Shown one piece after another: positions 18,479 to 27,481 of a stretch of DNA of 64,000 nt. The stretch is from Paenibacillus glucanolyticus NBRC 15330 (GTDB lineage: Bacteria; Bacillota; Bacilli; Paenibacillales; Paenibacillaceae): contig NZ_BIMC01000021.1 in NCBI RefSeq assembly GCF_004000885.1, positions 53,149 to 117,148 of the forward strand, in the 5' to 3' direction. Positions within the stretch are counted from its first letter, which is position 1, and the number at the start of each line of letters is the position of its first letter. The translations under genes and the position numbers were made by a program. The notes beneath the pieces were generated by a model. It searched no databases and was not told where the DNA came from. It was given only the letters and a program-made list of their open reading frames with translations.

Positions 18479-19973
18479 ACTTGTTCGACGCCTTTGTGGC
18501 GATTTCCTTCCGAACCTCGGCAATTCCGCGATTCATTTGATTATCCTCTTTCGGATCCTGAATCTTCTCGATCAATGCGGCCTCCAATGCCTCGGCTGTC
18601 GCGGTATTAATAATACCATCCGCTTTCAGCTTATTCTTGCTCTGGAAGCTCTTGACCGCCTTCTCCGTATTCCGATCGAAGTAACCATCCGAACGCCCTG
18701 TCTTATAACCAACCGCTTCCAGCATGATCTGTGCGTTCTTGACATCGGTGCTGTTTGCATCGTACGCATAGGTTTTCTTCTTATCGATTGGTGCAACCGT
18801 GAAGTACTCCGGCTGCGACACCTTAATATCCGGTTCAATCCCCTTCTCATGGATCCAGGTTCCGTTAGGCGTCAACCACTTGGCAATTGTCACTTTCAGT
18901 AAACTTCCATCGCCAAGCTGCTTGTCAAAGCTGGTTTGAACGGTCCCTTTACCGAAGGAATGCTCGCCCATCAGGGTAGCTCCTGCAGATTGCTGCAGCG
19001 CGCCTGCCAGGATTTCGGACGCGCTCGCGCTTCCCTTGTTCATCAGCACCGTGATCGGATAGGATTTGGCTTCACCGTTCGAAGGATGCTTCTCCCGCTT
19101 CTTATCCTTATCCTCTACCTGAACAATCAGTTCGCCTTTAGGCACGAACTGCTCTGCAATATCGATCACCACGGACAATACGCCGCCCGGATTGTTCCGA
19201 ACATCAATCAGCAGTCCCTTCATGCCCTGACCTTCCAGCTTCTTGAGTTCTTCTTCAAAGCGTTTGCCTGTATTCAGAGAGAATTGGGAAATCTCAATGA
19301 CGCCGATACCGCCCTTCTCCATACGGGCAGATACGGTTTCCAGATCGACATCATCGCGAACGATCACATACTCGATCGGCTGTTCGGATCCTGCACGCTT
19401 AATCTGAAGAACGGCCTTGGAGCCCTTAGGTCCGCGAATCTTGTTTACGGCCGCATTCAGCTCAAGCCCCTGCAAGGACTCGCCATTAACGGAAAGAATG
19501 GCGTCTTTCGCCCGAATCCCTGCTTTATCGGCAGGAGATCCCTTGATCGGTGATACGACGATCACATTGCCGTCTACAGAGGAGACCTCGGCACCGATTC
19601 CCGTGAAGGAGCCTTCAATGCTCTCTTCAAACTGGGCTGCCGTCTCTTTTCCCATATAGTTGGAATACGGATCCTCCAGGGCTTCCATCATACCGTTGAT
19701 GGCGCCGTCAATCAGCTTCGACCGGTCGATATCCTTGTAATAATTGCTTTCGATGAGGTCAATCGCTGTCCCCAATTTCTTCGCTTCAGACTGCTCCAGT
19801 CCATTCTTGTTCGCTATACTGGCCAGCAACCCCTCGCCGTCTCCGGTCTGACTGGGAGCAGGTAGCTGAGTCAAAGCCATCGTTAACAGTCCGCCGCACA
19901 ACAGGGCAGCTATGACCAGAAAGACAGCCGTTCGTTTTTTCAGCAAGTACTTCACCGCCTTTGTACGTTTCAA
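18477..19973 (-). CDS. ctpB: Carboxy-terminal processing serine protease CtpB (S41 family)
   Basis: 498 residues as drawn. A signal-anchor helix (about 14-36) is followed by a PDZ domain (about 125-205) and an S41 protease domain with the Ser region 'GSASASE' (about 314-320) and catalytic Lys in 'GKGTVQ' (342). A C-terminal peptidoglycan-binding-like domain (about 405-465) contains 'AVGYKTGRSDGYFDRNTEKAV'. In B. subtilis CtpB cleaves SpoIVFA during sporulation. The start is uncertain: TTG at 19973, GTG at 19955 and TTG at 19946 are all in frame near AAAGGCGGTGA. Confidence 0.92.
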   Translation of the reverse strand: MKRTKAVKYLLKKRTAVFLVIAALLCGGLLTMALTQLPAPSQTGDGEGLLASIANKNGLEQSEAKKLGTAIDLIESNYYKDIDRSKLIDGAINGMMEALEDPYSNYMGKETAAQFEESIEGSFTGIGAEVSSVDGNVIVVSPIKGSPADKAGIRAKDAILSVNGESLQGLELNAAVNKIRGPKGSKAVLQIKRAGSEQPIEYVIVRDDVDLETVSARMEKGGIGVIEISQFSLNTGKRFEEELKKLEGQGMKGLLIDVRNNPGGVLSVVIDIAEQFVPKGELIVQVEDKDKKREKHPSNGEAKSYPITVLMNKGSASASEILAGALQQSAGATLMGEHSFGKGTVQTSFDKQLGDGSLLKVTIAKWLTPNGTWIHEKGIEPDIKVSQPEYFTVAPIDKKKTYAYDANSTDVKNAQIMLEAVGYKTGRSDGYFDRNTEKAVKSFQSKNKLKADGIINTATAEALEAALIEKIQDPKEDNQMNRGIAEVRKEIATKASNK

Positions 19974-20077
19974 CTGCTAAACACACGGGGAATCCCGTCC
20001 ACCTAGTATATGATTGGCTTGCCGGGAATATTTATACAGCGGTCTGAAGGTTATATAGTATCGGTCATAAGAATCAG

Positions 20078-21346
20078 TTACAGATACGGCGAAGGATTAA
20101 CCGGTGATCCGTTGACCCGAACTTCAAAGTGAAGATGCGGTCCTGTGCTCTGGCCAGTGGAACCCACCTCGGCAATCTTCTGCCCTCTGGACACCTTGTC
20201 GCCTTCGCTGACCTTAATGCCGCCATTGCGGATATGTCCATATAAAGTCCACACACCGCCCCCATGATCAACAATAACACAGTTTCCGTAACCGCTCCAC
20301 CACTCGGCCAAGATCACCGTGCCGCTCTCGGCTGCACGGATCTCGGTCCCTTGCGGAACAGCAAAATCCTGACCTGTATGCATCTTGCCGACTTCACCCG
20401 TTACCGGGTGCACGCGCGGTCCATAACCCGAAGAAAGTCTGGCACCGGAGACCGGAATCGCGAATGGGCCACCGTTTCCTGTGTATCCACCGCCGCCCTT
20501 GCTTCCGCCGAGGGTTGTCGCTTTCGCTCTCTTCGCTGCGGCCGCTTTGGCAGCCGCCGCTTTACGGGCTGCTTCCTCAGCAGCCAGCTTGTTCTTTTCC
20601 TTCTGCAGGTCGGAACGCTTGCTCGCCAGGGCAACCAGCATTTTATCCTGCTCCTCAGTCAAGATGTCAGCATCCTCGATATCCTGATCGTACTGGGCCA
20701 GAAGAACGCGCTTCTCCTGTTCCTTCTCGTTCAGAATGCTCTTGCGGTCTTCCATCTGACCATACAGATCTTTGGCTGTAGCATATTGGCCTTCAAGTTC
20801 CTTCTTCTTATCAATGACCAGCAGCTTGTCCTGCTTATGCTGTACGAGCAGATCCTGGTCCTGATCCACGATGGATTTCAACGAATCCGCGCGCTCAATG
20901 AAATCACTGAAGCTGGTCGAGGAGAGCAGCACATCCAGATAGGATACCTGACCATCCATATAAATGAGACGAATCCGGGATTCCAACAGCTTTTCACGGG
21001 ATGCGATGCGCTCCTCCGCCGCTTCAAGCTCCTTTGTTGTTTTTTTCAAGGAATCTTCCGTTTGGTCGATCTTCACGGAAATTTTGGTTAATTCATTACT
21101 GACGATACTGATTTGCTCCATGACGTATTTCAGGTTCTGGTTCGTTTTATTCTTATAATGCTGGGCTTCTTGTTTATCATCCGCAGCCTTGTTCTTCTGT
21201 TGCCGTGCTTGCTTGACCTGCTCCTGAAGCATTCTCAACTCTTTATCTACGTCGGCAGTGGTCTTCTTCTCAGCTTGTCCGACATTCGGTTGGATCATAA
21301 CAGTGGCCAGTAATAAGGCTGCTACTCCTGCGGCGATTTTCTTCAA
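20078..21346 (-). CDS. Murein hydrolase (M23/LytM) with coiled coil, probable FtsEX-dependent enzyme
   Basis: 422 residues. Signal peptide 1-25; long charged coiled coil (about 27-255) rich in Lys, Glu and Gln; an Ala/Lys-rich hinge; then a LytM peptidase domain (about 290-420) with zinc motifs 'HTGQDFAVP' and 'GPHLHFEVRVNG'. It lies 27 bases after ftsX. In B. subtilis and other bacteria FtsEX activates coiled-coil hydrolases or activators (CwlO, PcsB, EnvC), so this is very probably the FtsEX client. Both metal-binding motifs are intact, which suggests it is itself a hydrolase rather than an EnvC-type activator. Confidence 0.9.
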   Translation of the reverse strand: MKKIAAGVAALLLATVMIQPNVGQAEKKTTADVDKELRMLQEQVKQARQQKNKAADDKQEAQHYKNKTNQNLKYVMEQISIVSNELTKISVKIDQTEDSLKKTTKELEAAEERIASREKLLESRIRLIYMDGQVSYLDVLLSSTSFSDFIERADSLKSIVDQDQDLLVQHKQDKLLVIDKKKELEGQYATAKDLYGQMEDRKSILNEKEQEKRVLLAQYDQDIEDADILTEEQDKMLVALASKRSDLQKEKNKLAAEEAARKAAAAKAAAAKRAKATTLGGSKGGGGYTGNGGPFAIPVSGARLSSGYGPRVHPVTGEVGKMHTGQDFAVPQGTEIRAAESGTVILAEWWSGYGNCVIVDHGGGVWTLYGHIRNGGIKVSEGDKVSRGQKIAEVGSTGQSTGPHLHFEVRVNGSPVNPSPYL

Positions 21347-21373
21347 GTTTCGCTCCCCATCCTTTACCTTGTT

Positions 21374-22282
21374 TTATACTTTCAAAAATTTACGAATCGA
21401 CATGGTACTTCCCCAGACGCCAATCACGATACCCAGCCCAACAATGATGGAGCCGATCAGCGGCCACAAATCCCCCAGCGGGATTAGGCTCTGTGCCAGC
21501 GTGATATCGGTTTGCGATGCAGCGTACAAACGATCGTAACCTACAAACAGCAGAACAACCGTTACAATCGACCCAAGCAGGCCGATCATGGCACCTTCTA
21601 CGAAAAATGGCCAGCGGATAAAGTTGTTCGTGGCGCCAACAAGCTTCATAATCCCAATCTCCCGGCGGCGTGCTAGAATCGTAACGCGAATAGTGTTCGA
21701 GATCAGGAACATGGACATCAGACCGAGTCCTGCTACGAAAATAAACCCGATATTCCGAACCGTCTTCGTAATCTTAAACAGGGTCTCTACCGTTCCTTCG
21801 CCGTACTTGACGCGCAGGATCGGCTCCTCCGTATACTTCTGGTTCAGCGCGGTAATCTTGTCGGCTACAAAGCCGACCGTTGTTGGCTGAATGACGGAAA
21901 CCTCAAATGCATCCGGCAGCGGATTCTGGTCCTTCTCGCTGAAGCCTTCCACCCATTCCGAGCCCAGGCTTTCCTCAAGCTCCTTCATTCCATCTTCCTT
22001 GGACACAAACTTTACGGCACTAACCTCCGGCATAGCCTCGATTTCACCCTTGATGGTTTCACGCAGCTTTTCATCCACGTTGAGATTTAAGTAAGTATTG
22101 ATCTGCACATTGCTATCTGCTTTATCGGCTAATGCGTTAACATTCATGACCAGCAGCATGAAAACACCCAGTATAAACAAAGACACCACGATGGAAGTAA
22201 TCGATGCGACCGACATCCATCCGTTCCGGAAAACGCTCTTCGCCCCTTCCCGCAAGTGCCGCAAGAAGGTTCTAAAATTCAT
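21374..22282 (-). CDS. ftsX: Cell division ABC transporter permease-like protein FtsX
   Basis: 302 residues from ATG at 22282 (MNFRTFLRHLREG), chosen because AGGAG lies 9 bases upstream; the open frame continues to 22336. One N-terminal membrane helix, an extracellular domain (about 45-160) that contacts the hydrolase, and three C-terminal helices with 'ILARRREIGIMKLVGATNNFI'. It overlaps ftsE by 11 bases. With FtsE it transmits ATP-driven changes across the membrane to control wall hydrolysis. Confidence 0.95.
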   Translation of the reverse strand: MNFRTFLRHLREGAKSVFRNGWMSVASITSIVVSLFILGVFMLLVMNVNALADKADSNVQINTYLNLNVDEKLRETIKGEIEAMPEVSAVKFVSKEDGMKELEESLGSEWVEGFSEKDQNPLPDAFEVSVIQPTTVGFVADKITALNQKYTEEPILRVKYGEGTVETLFKITKTVRNIGFIFVAGLGLMSMFLISNTIRVTILARRREIGIMKLVGATNNFIRWPFFVEGAMIGLLGSIVTVVLLFVGYDRLYAASQTDITLAQSLIPLGDLWPLIGSIIVGLGIVIGVWGSTMSIRKFLKV

Positions 22283-23009
22283 ACCCGTAATCTCCTCTCT
22301 GCTGGTCACGGACGATCTGTCCATGCTCAATCGCAAGGACGCGTTTGCGCATGGTGTTGACGATATCCCGGTTGTGGGTTGCCATCACAATGGTGGTTCC
22401 CCTGAAATTAATCTCATCCAGCAGCTGCATGATCCCCCAGGAGGTTTCCGGGTCCAGGTTGCCGGTAGGCTCGTCCGCAATAATGACGGACGGGTTATTC
22501 ACGATGGCTCTTGCAATCGCGATCCGCTGCTGCTCACCGCCCGAGAGCTGGGAAGGCTCGCGGCCAGCCTTGGCTTTCAAGCCCACAAGCTCCAGCACCT
22601 CCATCACCCGTCTCTTGATGAGACGCTGCGGCGCCTCGATAACTTCCATGGCAAAAGCTACATTTTCGTAAGCAGTCAGCTTGGGCAGCAGGCGATAATC
22701 CTGAAAAATAACCCCGATATTTCGGCGAACATAGGGGATTTTGCGCTGCTTCAGCTTCCCGATATTAAATCCGTTAACCGAAATTTGCCCCTTGGTGGGC
22801 ACTTCTTCTCTATAGATAAGTTTCATAAATGTCGATTTGCCTGCACCCGAAGGTCCGACAACATAGACGAATTCATTACGATTGATCTTAACGGAAACTC
22901 CTTGAAGCGCATGGGCGCCGCTTGGATAGGTCTTCCATACGTCCTGCATTTCAATCACTTCATCACTTCCCAATCCATAATTAGCCATTATACTTTCGAC
23001 AGTATCCAT
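22272..23009 (-). CDS. ftsE: Cell division ATP-binding protein FtsE
   Basis: 245 residues as drawn. Walker A 'GPSGAGKST', Q-loop region 'GVIFQDYRLLP', signature 'LSGGEQQR' and Walker B 'IIADEPTGNLD' are intact. The ATG at 23009 has AAAGGA upstream, but many relatives begin at the equivalent of GTG 22958 (VIEMQDVWKTYP), so the first 17 residues may not be translated. First gene of ftsE-ftsX-M23 hydrolase. A WalR-type box lies about 45 bases upstream. Confidence 0.96.
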   Translation of the reverse strand: MDTVESIMANYGLGSDEVIEMQDVWKTYPSGAHALQGVSVKINRNEFVYVVGPSGAGKSTFMKLIYREEVPTKGQISVNGFNIGKLKQRKIPYVRRNIGVIFQDYRLLPKLTAYENVAFAMEVIEAPQRLIKRRVMEVLELVGLKAKAGREPSQLSGGEQQRIAIARAIVNNPSVIIADEPTGNLDPETSWGIMQLLDEINFRGTTIVMATHNRDIVNTMRKRVLAIEHGQIVRDQQRGDYGYEF

Positions 23010-23054
23010 CGAATTCCTTTAAAATCCATGAAAAATCCTCACGACATCGTCTAT

Positions 23055-23071
23055 TGTAACAAATTTGTTAC
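23055..23071 (+). promoter_or_regulatory. WalR (YycF) box between ftsE and the VanW gene
   Basis: TGTAAC, five bases, TGTTAC. This fits the WalR consensus TGTWAH-N5-TGTWAH at every constrained position. The core 23056-23071 is also a perfect 16-base palindrome. WalRK controls wall hydrolases in Bacillus and Staphylococcus, and both flanking operons encode wall-related proteins. On the minus strand a TACAAT hexamer overlaps the site and could be the ftsE -10. Confidence 0.65.
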
Positions 23072-23164
23072 CTTTTGAGTACCCGAAAGTTTAAGCCCAC
23101 CGTGACATATACATGAACAAGTGCACGAACTGCGGCCAATACGAAGTTAAGAAGGTGGTTTCCA

Positions 23165-24601
23165 ATGAAAAAAATTCATCTCGGTCTCATCATTGTCATC
23201 AGTTTTGCTCTTCTCCTCTCCGTCGGATTCGGTCTGTTGACGATGTATGTGAATCAGAAGGAACTCCCGAAGGGGGTCGTTCTCTCCGGCTGGCAGGTAG
23301 GCGGCAAACCCGCCGATGAGGTGCTCGCCGAGCTGGATCAACGGCTGCAAGCGATGAGTACGATGAAGGTGAAGCTGGCGGCGGAGGCCTTGAAGGGTCA
23401 CACGGAAAGTTTTAGTCTGCAAGATGCCGGTGTTCAGTTCAGCGCAGCCGATTTTCAGGATGCCATAGCCAAGATGTCTGAAGGATCACTGTGGGATCAG
23501 GTACTGTACAGACGCCATTTTCAATTGGAGTGGCATATATCAACCGACTGGAACCGCGATACGTTGAAGAAGCGGCTGAATGAAGACTGGCAAAAGGAGC
23601 GCTTTGGCGAACCGGTCAATGCGGTCCGAAGCATTTCCGGTGATGACGTTGTCCGCTATACCCCGGAGAAGACGGCCTACCGCATCGAGTGGGCGGCTTT
23701 CTATGAAGGGTTCAGCGCTGCGCTTCCGGATGAACGCCAGTTTACAGAGCCCAGAGGCGATGAAGAAATCACGGTACAGCTGCCCTTGATCCGTCAGAAG
23801 CCCCCGGTTACAGTAAAATCGCTGCAGGATGAAGGGGTGGAGCGTAAAATCATCGAATTCTCCACTGATCTTGGCTCCAGCGGACCCGGACGGGTTCATA
23901 ACGTAACCGCGGCTGCCAAAGCCGTGGACGGGATGATTTTGAAGCCGGGCGATGAATTCAATTATGCTCATGTTATAGATACCGCGAAGAAGGAGTACGG
24001 ATTTGAAGAAGCTCCCGTTATCGTTAACGGCAAGCTTGTCCCGGGCATAGGCGGCGGGATCTGCCAGGTATCCAGCACGGTCTATCATGCTGCTCTGCTC
24101 CTGGGACTGGATATAACCGAACGACGCAATCATTCCCTTCCGGTCAACTACCTGCCCAAGGGGCAGGACGCCACCTTTGCCGAGGGCGCCATTAACTTCA
24201 GGTTCCGGAACAACACAGGCAAACATCTGCTGATCCTTTCCAGCGTGTCAGACGGAAAATTAACCCTGAAGATGTTCGGTACCTTCCCGGAGAATACGGA
24301 GTATGAACTGGTATCCACCACCATCGAAACCCTGCCTTCCCCAGAGAAGGTCATCCATAATACCACGCTGCCGCCAGGACTCAAGCAGGTAGTCCAGAAC
24401 GGGAAACCTGGCTATGTGGTCGAAACCTACCGAACCAAGAAAGTGAACGGCAAGGTCGTGGAGAACGTGAAGATATCCAAAGACACTTACCGCGCGCAAA
24501 ACAGCATCGTTGCGATCAATCCAACAAACGAAGTCCAAATGCCGGAAGCAAAAGAATCGCCAAAAGAGGAAGTGGTTGAGGACGGAATCAGTACACCTTA
24601 A
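23165..24601 (+). CDS. VanW-family wall protein with peptidoglycan-binding and G5 domains
   Basis: 478 residues. N-terminal membrane helix (about 5-28), a putative peptidoglycan-binding region (about 55-215), a VanW domain (about 235-370) with 'ILKPGDEFNYAHVI' and 'GGGICQVSSTVYHAALL', and a G5-like region (about 385-460). AAGGTGG precedes the ATG. Close in architecture to B. subtilis YoaR. The biochemical role of VanW domains is not established; location next to ftsEX and a WalR box points to wall remodelling (inference). Confidence 0.9.
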   Translation: MKKIHLGLIIVISFALLLSVGFGLLTMYVNQKELPKGVVLSGWQVGGKPADEVLAELDQRLQAMSTMKVKLAAEALKGHTESFSLQDAGVQFSAADFQDAIAKMSEGSLWDQVLYRRHFQLEWHISTDWNRDTLKKRLNEDWQKERFGEPVNAVRSISGDDVVRYTPEKTAYRIEWAAFYEGFSAALPDERQFTEPRGDEEITVQLPLIRQKPPVTVKSLQDEGVERKIIEFSTDLGSSGPGRVHNVTAAAKAVDGMILKPGDEFNYAHVIDTAKKEYGFEEAPVIVNGKLVPGIGGGICQVSSTVYHAALLLGLDITERRNHSLPVNYLPKGQDATFAEGAINFRFRNNTGKHLLILSSVSDGKLTLKMFGTFPENTEYELVSTTIETLPSPEKVIHNTTLPPGLKQVVQNGKPGYVVETYRTKKVNGKVVENVKISKDTYRAQNSIVAINPTNEVQMPEAKESPKEEVVEDGISTP

Positions 24602-24618
24602 ACATTGACATAACTGAA

Positions 24619-24658
24619 AAAAGCCCGTATACGCGAACTCACGCGAATACGGGCTTTT
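24619..24658. terminator. Bidirectional terminator between VanW gene and bactofilin gene
   Basis: The arms 24619-24635 and 24642-24658 pair with one unpaired base or so. The outermost AAAA/TTTT gives a T run on both strands, serving the converging genes. Confidence 0.85.
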
Positions 24659-24669
24659 AGCCTTAAAAA

Positions 24670-25404
24670 TCATATGGAATCTATTTTATAAAAATCTTTG
24701 ACAACGGCCTTGGCATCTGCACTGAAAGTCTCAGTATATTCCACCCGGTCTATGGTGCAGCCTTTACCAATATGCACTCGGCTGCCCCTGACAACAGACG
24801 CTCTTGTATTCTCCAAGCGAATCTCCTCGCCTACGATCCGCTCGGCATTCAGATGCCCCCTGCGGGATGAATGAAACAACTTCGCCAGCTTCGTCGGCGC
24901 TACCGTGATCATGCGGCTTCGAATTTCAGGGACACTTGAAATTTGCTTGATTAACGTTAAGTTCAATTCCCTGGCCTGTACGTGCCCATTCACGCTTAGC
25001 GTTCCCCGAACCGTCATCTGCTCTGCTTCCACATTGCCTTGAACGGTAACCGTGCCATTCACGACCCCCTTGACGAAGAACAGATCCATCCCTGTACTCA
25101 GATCTCCATTCATACCAATGTGGCTGATCCTTGCGTTTCTTCCAGCATCAAGACTCCCGTTAATGCGGATACGCTCCATTTCTACATGGTCAGAGACCTT
25201 TAGATGACCGTTAACCCGTGCCAGCCTTCCGAGCAGGCTTCCATTGACAATGGCGCTTCCATTACAGCGCAGCAGATGGCAATCAGTATCTCCGTTAATG
25301 ACACCTTCGCCGTTAATTCGCAGCCTTCCCACGACACCGCCGCCAACGGTTCCGTCACCCATAATAGAAATACCGGGTCTTTCCACAGCCGTATCATTAA
25401 CCAC
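24670..25404 (-). CDS. Bactofilin-like polymer-forming cytoskeletal protein (second of pair)
   Basis: 244 residues with no membrane segment or signal peptide. Short repeats built on V/I-N-G ('RINGEGVING', 'RVNGHLKV', 'SVNGHVQ') fill most of the protein, as in bactofilin beta-helices. The C-terminal part (about 185-235) has 'VRGSRVHIGKGCTIDRVEYTE', shared with its neighbour. The start is GTG at 25404, with GGAGG 9 bases upstream. Its pairing resembles B. subtilis yhbE/yhbF (bacE/bacF), which are needed for flagellar assembly; that role is only inferred here. Confidence 0.85.
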   Translation of the reverse strand: MVNDTAVERPGISIMGDGTVGGGVVGRLRINGEGVINGDTDCHLLRCNGSAIVNGSLLGRLARVNGHLKVSDHVEMERIRINGSLDAGRNARISHIGMNGDLSTGMDLFFVKGVVNGTVTVQGNVEAEQMTVRGTLSVNGHVQARELNLTLIKQISSVPEIRSRMITVAPTKLAKLFHSSRRGHLNAERIVGEEIRLENTRASVVRGSRVHIGKGCTIDRVEYTETFSADAKAVVKDFYKIDSI

Positions 25405-25473
25405 TCTTCGCCGCCTCCTTGATTCCCACCTAATCGGCCTTAACCTGAATGCTTATGGCATGGTTAAACTAAC

Positions 25474-26202
25474 TTAAAACCGCCGGGATGCTTTGACTTC
25501 TGCCTCCGGATGCTGCGTCAATTCGTCTCTGTATTCCACTTGCCTTACCTCGCATCCTTTGCCGAGAATCACCCGGTTACCGCGGACAATATCGGCCTCG
25601 ATATATTCTAAATCCAAGATATCCCCTTCAATAATCCGTGCCTCTACCCGCGCTCCCTTTAATGGCAGGGACAGCATTTCCCAGAGGCGCTTCCCCTTCT
25701 TGCGGATGGTAATCCGGTCTCCCACGATTTCTTGAGCGGAACAGCGACCAAACACTCGAATATCCGCTGTTCCTACATGCAGACGGCCATCAATCTTAAA
25801 GCCTCCCTTAAGCGTGGCCGACTCACTCCGAACATCCCCACGGCTTCGCAAATTTCCGTTCACTTCAAGCCTCTCGGATTCCGAATCTCCGTGAATGCTG
25901 CAATGTCCGCCAATAACAATAGAACGGCAGCGCAACCCTTCCTTCAGACTCAAGCTGCCGGCAACATTCAGTTCTTCAGCGTCTACAGCTCCCTTGATGC
26001 TTCCCGAACCGTTAACGCGAATTGTACGTGCGGCTACAGCTCCATTCACACTCATCGTTCCGTTACCTATTAATTCCTCGCAATCCAGATTTCCGTTCAC
26101 CTGCCCTGCACCATCAATTCTCACCTTGTTATACTGACCGCCGCTTGAAGTTCCCGTTCCCGATATTTTCAGGTCAGACAAGTTTTCGTTATGTGGTATC
26201 AT
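25474..26202 (-). CDS. Bactofilin-like polymer-forming cytoskeletal protein (first of pair)
   Basis: 242 residues. The same repeat style as the next gene ('RIDGAGQVNGNLDCEEL', 'MSVNGAVAARTIRVNGSGSIKG') and the same C-terminal signature ('VRGNRVILGKGCEVRQVEYRDEL'), so the two are paralogues. GGAGG precedes the ATG at 26202. The 69-base gap between the genes shows no terminator, so they are probably co-transcribed and may co-polymerise. Confidence 0.85.
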   Translation of the reverse strand: MIPHNENLSDLKISGTGTSSGGQYNKVRIDGAGQVNGNLDCEELIGNGTMSVNGAVAARTIRVNGSGSIKGAVDAEELNVAGSLSLKEGLRCRSIVIGGHCSIHGDSESERLEVNGNLRSRGDVRSESATLKGGFKIDGRLHVGTADIRVFGRCSAQEIVGDRITIRKKGKRLWEMLSLPLKGARVEARIIEGDILDLEYIEADIVRGNRVILGKGCEVRQVEYRDELTQHPEAEVKASRRF

Positions 26203-26374
26203 GTTAATCCTCCTCTGGATTTAAAAGTAATGACCGTATATATATCAACTACTGCCTGCAACGTTATTTATTTCTCAAGTATTTTTCATTACTTTGCACC
26301 GTTTAAAGTCATAATCTCCCTCTAAGATACCATAGTGTTGCTATTCATAAAACAGCCCGATGACGGAACTTAGT

Positions 26375-26392
26375 CTCGGTCTTGAGACCGAG
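26375..26392. repeat. 18-base perfect palindrome upstream of esterase gene
   Basis: CTCGGTCTTGAGACCGAG reads the same on both strands; as RNA it would be a 7-base stem with a 4-base loop. It lies in the 295-base spacer between the divergent bactofilin and esterase genes. An operator or weak terminator is possible; I see nothing else recognisable in this spacer. Confidence 0.5.
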
Positions 26393-26497
26393 GCATTTTC
26401 ATACGAATTTCTTGGAGAATGGGCAAATAATTATGATATGATTCTGATATGCACGTCGTTGATCTCTCATATGTAAAAATGAAAGGGGATACATATC

Positions 26498-27271
26498 ATG
26501 GCTCTTATGACTTGTCGCTTTTTTTCGGAGGTTCTCGGTCTCAGCACGTCCATGACCGTCATTCTGCCTCAGCAAACCACATCACAGATCGGGATGACCA
26601 ACCATGCCAAAAGCGGGCTTCATCCAACGCTGTTCCTGCTGCATGGTTTATCTGACGATGATTCCATTTGGCTGCGCAGAACCTCCATCGAACGCTATGT
26701 CGCCGAGATGGGCATTGCTGTTGTTATGCCGCAAGTACACCGCAGCTTCTATACGGACATGGAATACGGAGGTAAGTACTGGACCTTCATCAGCAAAGAA
26801 CTTCCGGCCATAGCCCGTTCTTTCTTCCCGCTGTCGCATGCCAGAGAAGATAACTTCGTTGCAGGCTTATCCATGGGCGGGTACGGTGCATTCAAGCTGG
26901 CGCTGCGCTGTCCGGAATCTTTTGCCGCGGCGGCCAGTTTATCTGGAGCACTCGACATGGCAGGTCATATCGAAAGAAATGAAGCCTTGTTTGAGCACCA
27001 ATTAGTCTACGGAGAACGGGACATCACCGGCACCGACAACGACCTGCTGTGGCTGCTTCAGGAAGTGGACCGCATGGAAGGGCCAAAACCCCTCCTGTAT
27101 CAATGCTGCGGAACGGAAGACTTCCTGTATCAGGACAATCAGGCCTTCCGCAAGGCTTGTGAAGGAACGTCCCTTGATTTCACATATCAGGAGGGACCGG
27201 GCGGCCATGATTGGGGCTATTGGGATACCCACATTCAGGACGTGCTGAAGTGGCTTCCACTGAAGGCCTGA
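26498..27271 (+). CDS. Esterase of the S-formylglutathione hydrolase / tributyrin esterase group
   Basis: 257 residues, alpha/beta hydrolase fold without a signal peptide. The oxyanion region is 'FLLHGLSDDD', the nucleophile Ser lies in 'GLSMGGYGA', the acid is probably Asp in 'CGTEDFLY', and His lies in 'GPGGHDWGYWD'. This order matches Esterase_D-type enzymes acting on short acyl esters. AAAGGGG lies upstream of the ATG. It has its own terminator and appears monocistronic. The physiological substrate is not evident. Confidence 0.88.
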   Translation: MALMTCRFFSEVLGLSTSMTVILPQQTTSQIGMTNHAKSGLHPTLFLLHGLSDDDSIWLRRTSIERYVAEMGIAVVMPQVHRSFYTDMEYGGKYWTFISKELPAIARSFFPLSHAREDNFVAGLSMGGYGAFKLALRCPESFAAAASLSGALDMAGHIERNEALFEHQLVYGERDITGTDNDLLWLLQEVDRMEGPKPLLYQCCGTEDFLYQDNQAFRKACEGTSLDFTYQEGPGGHDWGYWDTHIQDVLKWLPLKA

Positions 27272-27402
27272 GAAACAGAAACTATGACATGAGAATACCG
27301 GAGGCGCTGATTGGTTGAGCGAAGTATCCATGGAGCTATGCCTGCTTCGAATCGGGATTCGAAAGCCTGTACCTGCTGCCTGCTTCTCATGCTTATGATA
27401 CA

Positions 27403-27447
27403 AAAAAAGATGGATCGGCACATGGTTTGTGCTGATCCATCTTTTTT
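27403..27447. terminator. Bidirectional terminator between esterase gene and argH
   Basis: Twenty-base arms (27403-27422 and 27428-27447) with a single G-T wobble and a 5-base loop, ending in A6/T6. It serves both converging genes. Confidence 0.9.
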
Positions 27448-27481
27448 ATTTTAACCTTGCCCTCTGTGTACGTTACTCTAC

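Noticed and set aside
22098..23078. Open frame of 326 codons on the plus strand
   Set aside because: Antisense to ftsE and ftsX, whose motifs are intact.
23113..23319. Small plus-strand frame with two cysteines (CTNCGQ) before the VanW gene
   Set aside because: It overlaps the VanW gene start out of frame, has no ribosome binding site and no partner pair of cysteines.
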